Below are positions 36,080 to 40,874 of a stretch of DNA of 40,874 nucleotides, piece by piece. The notes below the pieces were generated by a model, which was not told the DNA's origin, did no database searches, and worked only from the letters and a program-made list of their open reading frames with translations. Each line of letters begins with the position of its first letter. Position 1 is the stretch's first letter. The stretch comes from Candidatus Zhuqueibacterota bacterium (GTDB lineage Bacteria; Zhuqueibacterota; Zhuqueibacteria; Thermofontimicrobiales; Sulfurfontimicrobiaceae). The stretch covers positions 1 through 40,874 of the forward strand of contig JAFGMA010000046.1 in the NCBI GenBank assembly GCA_016927835.1, written 5' to 3'. The position numbers and the translations under genes were made by a program.

Positions 36080-36283
36080 ATGAAGAACATTTTGCTATTT
36101 GGTAAGAATGAAGCCGAAAAGTCTGCACTTGCGGATGTTTCGAGAATGGATGAATATTTGATAACAAAAACAGAAAGTATGAAAAAGGCATTGAAAATTA
36201 TGAGAAACGAAGCACCGGACTATGTCATTTGTGCCGGCACAATTCGGTTGAACGCTGAAGGAAAATATTATCTCGAGCTATAA
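36080..36283 (+). CDS. Receiver-like mini-protein (67 aa)
   Basis: ATG 36080 with GAGG eight bases upstream. Reads as the first half of a response-regulator receiver fold: MKNILLFGKNEAEKSALADV, then TESMKKALKIMRNEAPDYVICAG. The position of the phospho-accepting Asp (usually PDxVxxD) is PDYVICAG, so it lacks the acceptor, and the second half of the fold is missing. Either a degenerate decoy or adaptor or a truncated gene. Stands alone. Confidence 0.55.
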   Translation: MKNILLFGKNEAEKSALADVSRMDEYLITKTESMKKALKIMRNEAPDYVICAGTIRLNAEGKYYLEL

Positions 36284-36360
36284 TCTTTCGAAGCAAATGC
36301 CCCCCTGCTACCTGATCACGCTCATAATTTCAGCACCACCCTATCCCCCACTCAATTCGC

Positions 36361-37113
36361 TCAAGCTTTTCGGGCAGTCACAACCAAATTGGGTGAGTTG
36401 TTTTCATCAAAACTTGTGAATTGCATGTCGCCGAAGTATTCAATATCTACAAAATTATTTGCAAGCAAAGCATACTCAATCTGCGCTTTTACATAAGGGA
36501 AGAGCGGTGTTGTCTGCAAGCGATGACTCGATTTTTCATTCTCCCACTGTATGGTGAGAATATTGAACTGAATTAACGGGGGAGTAAAATCATAGAAACG
36601 AATGAGTTGTGTATGATCATCCCTGCGAATGCCGATGATGCGTTCCCGATTTTCAAGGATGCGTTTATAATTAAGCAATTGGAGCACGCATCTGCCATTG
36701 GCGTTTGACACTGCTGAAAAGCTTTTCATCGCAGCATCCAGTTCCAGTTCATTTAGCAGATGCGGCAGCGAATTACCGAGGCACATCACTGCATCAAACG
36801 CGCCTGAAATTTGCCGATGCAACTGCTGCATGGGCGTTTGAATCCAGGAAATGGTTACTCCTTGCTTCTCCGCATTTTGCCTGGCTTGCTCAAGCATGGC
36901 ATCCGAGACATCTGCGCCGACAACTCGGATCCCCATTTGCGCCAGACCAATCGCATGGATGCCTGTACCACATGCCGCATCGATAACCGACTCGAGCTGA
37001 TAGCGATTCACCCATTGTTTCATAGTTTTCGCTTCGTTTTTCAATCGCGCTTGAAAGTGAGTCATTTTATCATACGTTGCTGATATCTCATTGTAAAATT
37101 CGTTCGCTTCCAT
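36361..37113 (-). CDS. Class I SAM-dependent methyltransferase
   Basis: 250 aa from ATG 37113 (SD GGAGG eight bases upstream; longer frames have no SD). Rossmann-type methyltransferase: motif I VIDAACGTGIHAIGL, motif II VVGADVSDAML, motif post-I/IV FDAVMCLGNSLPHLL. The start FYNEISATYDKMT is the common opening of small-molecule methyltransferases (glycine/sarcosine or quinone-like). Substrate not readable. No partner gene is adjacent. Confidence 0.9.
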   Translation of the reverse strand: MEANEFYNEISATYDKMTHFQARLKNEAKTMKQWVNRYQLESVIDAACGTGIHAIGLAQMGIRVVGADVSDAMLEQARQNAEKQGVTISWIQTPMQQLHRQISGAFDAVMCLGNSLPHLLNELELDAAMKSFSAVSNANGRCVLQLLNYKRILENRERIIGIRRDDHTQLIRFYDFTPPLIQFNILTIQWENEKSSHRLQTTPLFPYVKAQIEYALLANNFVDIEYFGDMQFTSFDENNSPNLVVTARKA

Positions 37114-37657
37114 TGCGTTGCCTCCGCTATATCTCCCTCGTCTTCTACATTCTCTCATTCGCCCGGAATGCTGCTTTCTCAAATTGCCGACACGACTACA
37201 AATCAATTATGTGCTTCTGATGCTCTCTTCGCGGGAAGGATTGCATCAGCGAGCCATGCGGCACCGATTGCTAACGCCAACACTTCGAGTCCCGCCAGTG
37301 CAGTCATTTTTCAGCCATGATTAATTTTACCCTAAAAAAGAATGAGAACGCGGATTAAGCAGATGAAGCGGATATTAACGAATTTTTTATTTATCTCAAA
37401 AAATCAAGTTAATTTAATTGTGGCGGTAAAATTAAGGATTTCAAATTTAAATTTTCAAATATTCCACTATTTGCATCTATAAAAACCAATAATCTTTTTC
37501 AAAGACACAATCAAGATTATTAACACTGTATTACCATAATCAGCTTTGCTATTTTTGTGAATCGATGCTAAATAAATAGATACATTTAAGTTTATAAAAA
37601 TCAGTATAAATCCGTTTAATCCGTTTAATCCGTATTCAATAGATAAATACCAGATAG
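37114..37657. other. 544-base intergenic region holding a MITE-like repeat
   Basis: Includes the inverted-repeat element at 37349-37637. The first 230 bases are unremarkable and contain the methyltransferase SD. A 64-codon minus-strand ORF in the element is rejected. Confidence 0.45.
37349..37637. repeat. MITE-like element with 9-base-period inverted ends
   Basis: Left end 37351-37378 reads CGGATTAA-GCAGATGAA-GCGGATATT; right end 37609-37635 is the inverse: three tandem AATCCGTTT-type 9-mers. Imperfect inverted repeat similarity continues about 45 bp inward (ATTTTTTA versus TAAAAAT). Total about 289 bp, AT-rich, no transposase. Confidence 0.55.
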
Positions 37658-38016
37658 TCAATTAAATACCCCTTGAAAAACGACTGCCAGCGCCGGCATT
37701 ATTCGCTCCAGCAGAAAAATCGAATCCTCGACAGCATAGCGAATAAAGCCCGGGTACGCCACCGTGATGCTGAAGACGATGCTCCACACGGCTGTTTTCT
37801 CCGCGCCATTGGACGCCTGAGAATAAGCTTATTCCTGAACGAAAACGCTAATCCCGCGGTGAAGAGAGTCACACATCCTAAAATAACTGCCAGAACAGCA
37901 TTAAACCATCCTGCGAATGCCGCGTAAAATGTGCGCTCAACAGAAATGCTGGAATCATCGGCGGCAGCAACCTGATGACATTCATTTTGAATTTCATTCA
38001 GCCTAATTCGCTGCAA
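37658..38016 (-). pseudogene. Small membrane protein, frameshifted
   Basis: Two minus-strand frames join into one sensible protein of about 118 aa. From 38016: FYAAFAGWFNAVLAVILG, then TLFTAGLAFSFRNK. The frame then turns to nonsense, but one frame over, from 37828, it continues AYSQASNGAEKTAVWSIVFS, ITVAYPGFIRYAVED and LLERIMPALAVVFQGVFN, ending in TGA at 37658-37660. The switch is at AAGCTT (37825-37830) and one missing G would explain it. Three hydrophobic segments. It overlaps the end of the DUF1858 gene by 14 bases, so it belonged to that operon. Confidence 0.6.
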
Positions 38017-38536
38017 AATATGTTTTGATCAAACCGTTATCGGCGTTTCTTGACCAGACTCCGAATCCTTTTTTTTGCGCTAATTCTATCAGTGGTGCTG
38101 GCAAAAATGCTGTGATCAATTCAAATATTTTGTCCGGTTGCATAGTTTTCAGCTCATTCATCACGATGTCTGCCGGAAAACCTCCAGCATCGATCATTTT
38201 CCTTGCATCGAAGTTTTTTTCGATTCGGGATTCATCGAACCAGTCCGGTGGATGTTGTACCGGTTCGTTTTGACTCGTTTCAGTTGCGTATTGCTCCTGA
38301 ATCCCTGCGGCAAATCGCAGCGCATTAATCAACGCACCCAACGAAATGTTCCCGACTTGTGCCGCCTGCCGCAAATTGGTGACTTTGGCAATGGTTCTGC
38401 GCAACAGCGGATTTTTCAGTTTTCGAAAAGGCGGTGCCAATTCGATAAGCGTTGCCTCAGTTTGCGGAAAATGCTCGATCAGGGCAGCAACTTTGGTCTC
38501 CGGATTAATCGCGAATGTCTTGTTTTGCTGATTCAT
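38003..38536 (-). CDS. DUF1858 / DUF2249 domain protein
   Basis: 177 aa from ATG 38536, which follows the preceding gene's TAA by one base (TAAGATG). N-terminal DUF1858 domain: ETKVAALIEHFPQTEATLIE then FRKLKNPLLRRTIAKVTNLRQAAQ. C-terminal DUF2249: DWFDESRIEKNFDARKMIDA, ending in GLIKTYFAAN. These domains occur with hemerythrin-like DUF438 proteins and reductases in nitrite/NO and redox metabolism; biochemical role unknown. Translationally coupled with the upstream DUF438 gene. Confidence 0.85.
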   Translation of the reverse strand: MNQQNKTFAINPETKVAALIEHFPQTEATLIELAPPFRKLKNPLLRRTIAKVTNLRQAAQVGNISLGALINALRFAAGIQEQYATETSQNEPVQHPPDWFDESRIEKNFDARKMIDAGGFPADIVMNELKTMQPDKIFELITAFLPAPLIELAQKKGFGVWSRNADNGLIKTYFAAN

Positions 38537-38537
38537 C

Positions 38538-39779
38538 TTACGCCTCTGTTTGATTGTAAGCGAGTATACGTTTTTCACCTTTCAAAGCGCGTTTTTCTGT
38601 CAAGTCCTGACTAACTTCCAGCGTGCCCAGGTAATCGCCGTTTTCACCGCGCAACGCAAAATACTCAATATGAATGAATCGACCATTCATATCGATCCAG
38701 AAAGCTGCGCTCTGGCGATTTCCGGATTTGAAATCGTCGAGAATTTTCTGTACAATATTAACGCTTGAAGGCGGGTGACACAATTGCACCTTCCTTCCTA
38801 TAATCGCTCGGTTTCGTGCAAAAATCCGCTCCCTGCCCTGCGTGAAATAGCGGACTGTGTCGTCACGGTCAACATACGTAAGATCGAACGGAATCGTGTT
38901 TAAAATCGCCTGCAATTCCGGTATGGTGAAACTGCCGCTGGTCAATTTAATTCGCATCGAATCCTCATCGTGAATTGCAGCAGCCCCGGGGATTTCCGGC
39001 TTCCAGTCATCCGTCGGATCGTACAGACAAAATCCGATTTCGCTGCTTTGAGTATAGATTTCGTACCACTCAGCTTCAGTAAGCTTGTCGAGGCACATGG
39101 GAAACAAGATCTCCTCCTCTTTCATGATCATCCCATCTACCGCATCGATCCCCGGATGCAGCACCAACTCGACCACCGATTTCAGTTCTTCAGCAGTCAT
39201 GCCGGGAGTGACTGACATGGCTTCAACAGCCGCATTCAATAATTCGCGTGCTTCGTCATGTTTGCCCCACATCACCGTGGGCGGACCGGTAATGCCGTGC
39301 TTTTCGAGAAACGGGAAAAGCAGGTTTTCTTTGCGTTGATAATGCTTCTCTACATCCATAATCGCGTTAAGATGTAACCTGATTTCATTAGAAATGTCAG
39401 TGACATCGGAATCATCGGATAATGACTTCACCTTCTCAAATAATTCATTCATTTTTTGCAGCTCTCGAGCAAGCGCCCGGTTTTCCTGCTTGAACGTATG
39501 CACCGGATGTCCCGCAGGCGCCTCTTTCGCATCCCGTAAGTCGATTGCGCCGCTCAGGGCTGCCGTATGAACATCGCAGAGTTTCAGCACTTCTTCCTGT
39601 GGCAAGCCTTCAGCGATGAGTTGCTGTTCGACCTCTACAACGTCATTGTAAGGGACCTGCCCCAATAGGCGTATCAATTGCAAGCGCACTGTTTCGGGCG
39701 CCTGACCGCCATGCAATTGCAGGATTGCGTGTTTCAATAATTCCTTTTTCTTCTGTGCGTTATTTATTAGCTCACTCAT
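38538..39779 (-). CDS. DUF438 / hemerythrin / PAS domain protein
   Basis: 413 aa from ATG 39779 (SD GGAGG). Domains in order: DUF438 helices (about 1-75: KKELLKHAILQLHGGQAPET), hemerythrin-like four-helix bundle (about 85-235: HPVHTFKQENRAL, FPFLEKHGITGPPTVMWGKHDE, MKEEEILFP) whose His/Glu/Asp pattern suits a di-iron O2 or NO site, and a PAS sensor (about 280-410: FDLTYVDRDDTVRYFTQG, RAIIGRKVQLCHPPSS). Likely a cytosolic gas or redox sensor. First gene of an operon with DUF1858/DUF2249 and a small membrane protein; an FNR/DNR-type palindrome lies about 290 bases upstream. Confidence 0.9.
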   Translation of the reverse strand: MSELINNAQKKKELLKHAILQLHGGQAPETVRLQLIRLLGQVPYNDVVEVEQQLIAEGLPQEEVLKLCDVHTAALSGAIDLRDAKEAPAGHPVHTFKQENRALARELQKMNELFEKVKSLSDDSDVTDISNEIRLHLNAIMDVEKHYQRKENLLFPFLEKHGITGPPTVMWGKHDEARELLNAAVEAMSVTPGMTAEELKSVVELVLHPGIDAVDGMIMKEEEILFPMCLDKLTEAEWYEIYTQSSEIGFCLYDPTDDWKPEIPGAAAIHDEDSMRIKLTSGSFTIPELQAILNTIPFDLTYVDRDDTVRYFTQGRERIFARNRAIIGRKVQLCHPPSSVNIVQKILDDFKSGNRQSAAFWIDMNGRFIHIEYFALRGENGDYLGTLEVSQDLTEKRALKGEKRILAYNQTEA

Positions 39780-40368
39780 GATGATGCCTCCATTGTGCAA
39801 ATTTCAGAGTAACTATATTCTGTTCGAATTAACGGCTGCTTGAAAATTTTACAGCAATTTCCCAACATATTGTTCATATATTTCTACTGATTGATCCATT
39901 TTATATTGCCAAAGATTTCCAAAATTTAATTCAATTTTAAAAGGAGAATTTGCGCCCGGTCTCCTCGCGGATATAGCTACTTTTGCCAGATGCAATCCCT
40001 TAAAAGCAAAATCACAGGAGACCAAAGCAAATTGCTCAAAAGAAGATAACCAAAATTCAGATTATCATCATTGACTAAAGTCAAGACTTGAAAAAAAGAA
40101 TGTAGCCTCATAATCAAAAAAAATTCTGCCATGAATGAAAAAATCATTGGTTATTTGTTTAAAAATGCTTAGATTAATTCACATCGAAACGGTAACTGAA
40201 ACCATTACTATTTCCTGAACCGGCAAGCTGGTATCGCGTGGATGAAAAATTTTTAGCTTGCAATTTTGCGCCACGCCTCTTACAAAGCTCTGCCGAATAT
40301 GGATGAATCGATACTACGTGTGAAAGATTCCAATTTTATTCAACACGCCACTAAACCCCGGAAAACGT
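39780..40368. other. 589-base divergent regulatory region
   Basis: Between the DUF438 operon (minus) and the CNBD-aspartase gene (plus). Contains the TTGAC-TAAA-GTCAA palindrome at 40071-40084. No ORF is convincing. Confidence 0.5.
40071..40114. promoter_or_regulatory. FNR/DNR-type operator with plus-strand -10
   Basis: TTGAC-TAAA-GTCAA (40071-40084) is a perfect palindrome matching the TTGAY-N4-RTCAA site of FNR/DNR-family regulators. CATAAT at 40109-40114 would give a start near 40121, placing the operator at about -43, near the class-II position for FNR activators. On the minus strand TATCTT (40043-40048) is a possible -10, so either direction or both may be controlled. Confidence 0.55.
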
Positions 40369-40874
40369 ATGGATAAATTTCTGGAAAAGGTACAGCTTTT
40401 CAAAGACCTGTCAAATGACGAACTTGAGCAATTATCAAAACTCGTATCCACAGAAGCCGTACCAGCATCGACACTGTTGTTCGAAGAAAACAGTACCCGC
40501 GAAGCGCTGTTTATCGTGAAGCAAGGTGAAATTCTGCTTTCGAAAAAATCATTATATGGCACTGAAAAGCGGTTGAATGTTTTTCGCAAATATGATTTTT
40601 TCGGCGAAAGCGCATTGTTCGATCAATCGCCGCGCACAACCTCTGCCAGGGCACTGACTGATGCAATCTATCTGCGGATTCAACGCACGGACTTTCTGAC
40701 ATTCCTTCAAAAAAATCCGTCGGTGGCAGCAAAGATCTACCTTCGGATATCGCGGGTAATCACCCGACGAATGCAATCCACGAGCACGCTGCTCGCCAAT
40801 GAAGCAGCGCAGTATGCATCCGGAAGAGTGCGCAGTGAATACGATATGTTGGGCAGCCGCGATATTCCCCATGA
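40369..40874 (+). CDS. aspA: Cyclic-nucleotide-binding domain fused to aspartate ammonia-lyase (3' partial)
   Basis: 168 codons are visible; the frame runs off the window. Residues 1-145 form a CAP-type cyclic-nucleotide-binding domain: FIVKQGEILLSKK, phosphate cassette YDFFGESALFDQSPRTTSARA (FGE at 78-80). After a helix the sequence becomes RVRSEYDMLGSRDIPH (153-168), which is the N-terminal signature of aspartate ammonia-lyase (RxExDxLGxxxxP). The enzyme converts aspartate to fumarate and ammonia, feeding fumarate respiration. No DNA-binding helix-turn-helix separates the two, so this is probably an allosterically controlled enzyme rather than a Crp/Fnr regulator. ATG 40369 has only a weak SD. 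Confidence 0.75.
   Translation, partial: MDKFLEKVQLFKDLSNDELEQLSKLVSTEAVPASTLLFEENSTREALFIVKQGEILLSKKSLYGTEKRLNVFRKYDFFGESALFDQSPRTTSARALTDAIYLRIQRTDFLTFLQKNPSVAAKIYLRISRVITRRMQSTSTLLANEAAQYASGRVRSEYDMLGSRDIPH

Noticed and set aside
37467-37661. 64-codon minus-strand ORF inside the MITE-like element
   Set aside because: Its apparent protein is a translation of the 9-base repeat and AT-rich DNA.
1-40874. CRISPR array, tRNA or rRNA genes
   Set aside because: No regularly spaced direct repeats of CRISPR size and no tRNA/rRNA signature seen by eye; a dedicated scan was not possible.

Overview
The window reads as chromosomal DNA of a Gram-negative, non-proteobacterial environmental bacterium. 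It has outer-membrane beta-barrels, a lipoprotein, a Tat-type signal and c-type cytochromes, moderate GC, and mostly SD-led genes (GGAGG-like) using the standard code. The mix of multihaem cytochrome with haem-porin, PrkA/YeaH/SpoVR, paired UroD-like methyltransferases, a LarA-HD fusion and DUF438/DUF1858 proteins is what I would expect from a Calditrichota/KSB1-like or related lineage. That placement is inference; there is no rRNA or tRNA here to fix it.

Layout. 1-2.5 kb: 5'-truncated multihaem cytochrome plus a single-haem beta-barrel protein, ending at a strong hairpin. 2.6-5.7 kb: Tat-type aldo/keto reductase and a LarA-HD fusion. 5.8-7.2 kb: copy 1 of a short inverted-repeat element, a small helical protein and a long gap. 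7.2-11.9 kb: prkA-yeaH-spoVR stress operon in which both prkA (TAA) and spoVR (TGA) carry one in-frame stop inside otherwise intact sequence. 12-17.2 kb: glycosyltransferase, Gfo/Idh oxidoreductase, small OMP with a clear terminator, a membrane-anchored unknown and a PilZ protein. 18-23 kb: NlpC/P60 lipoprotein, P5C dehydrogenase, a large ACT-like unknown. 23.2-27.3 kb: copy 2 of the short element, then ppx-ppk. 27.4-31.2 kb (minus strand): rsmI-tgt-nucleotidyltransferase, then an ArmA/FmrO-like 16S rRNA G1405 methyltransferase. 31.3-35.5 kb: PHP phosphoesterase, Dam methylase, two UroD-family proteins. 36-40.9 kb: receiver-like mini-protein, SAM methyltransferase, a MITE-like repeat, a frameshifted membrane protein, DUF1858/DUF2249 and DUF438-hemerythrin-PAS proteins, and, divergently, a cyclic-nucleotide-binding domain fused to aspartase and cut by the window end. 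A perfect FNR/DNR-type palindrome lies between the last two transcription units.

Themes: respiration and redox sensing at the two ends; polyphosphate metabolism in the middle; a decoding-centre modification/aminoglycoside-type cluster at 27.4-31.2 kb; and small non-autonomous repeats. The most unusual observations are the paired nonsense codons in prkA and spoVR, the two-copy 101-bp element, the G1405-type methyltransferase beside rsmI, and the two enzyme fusions (LarA-HD and CNBD-aspartase).
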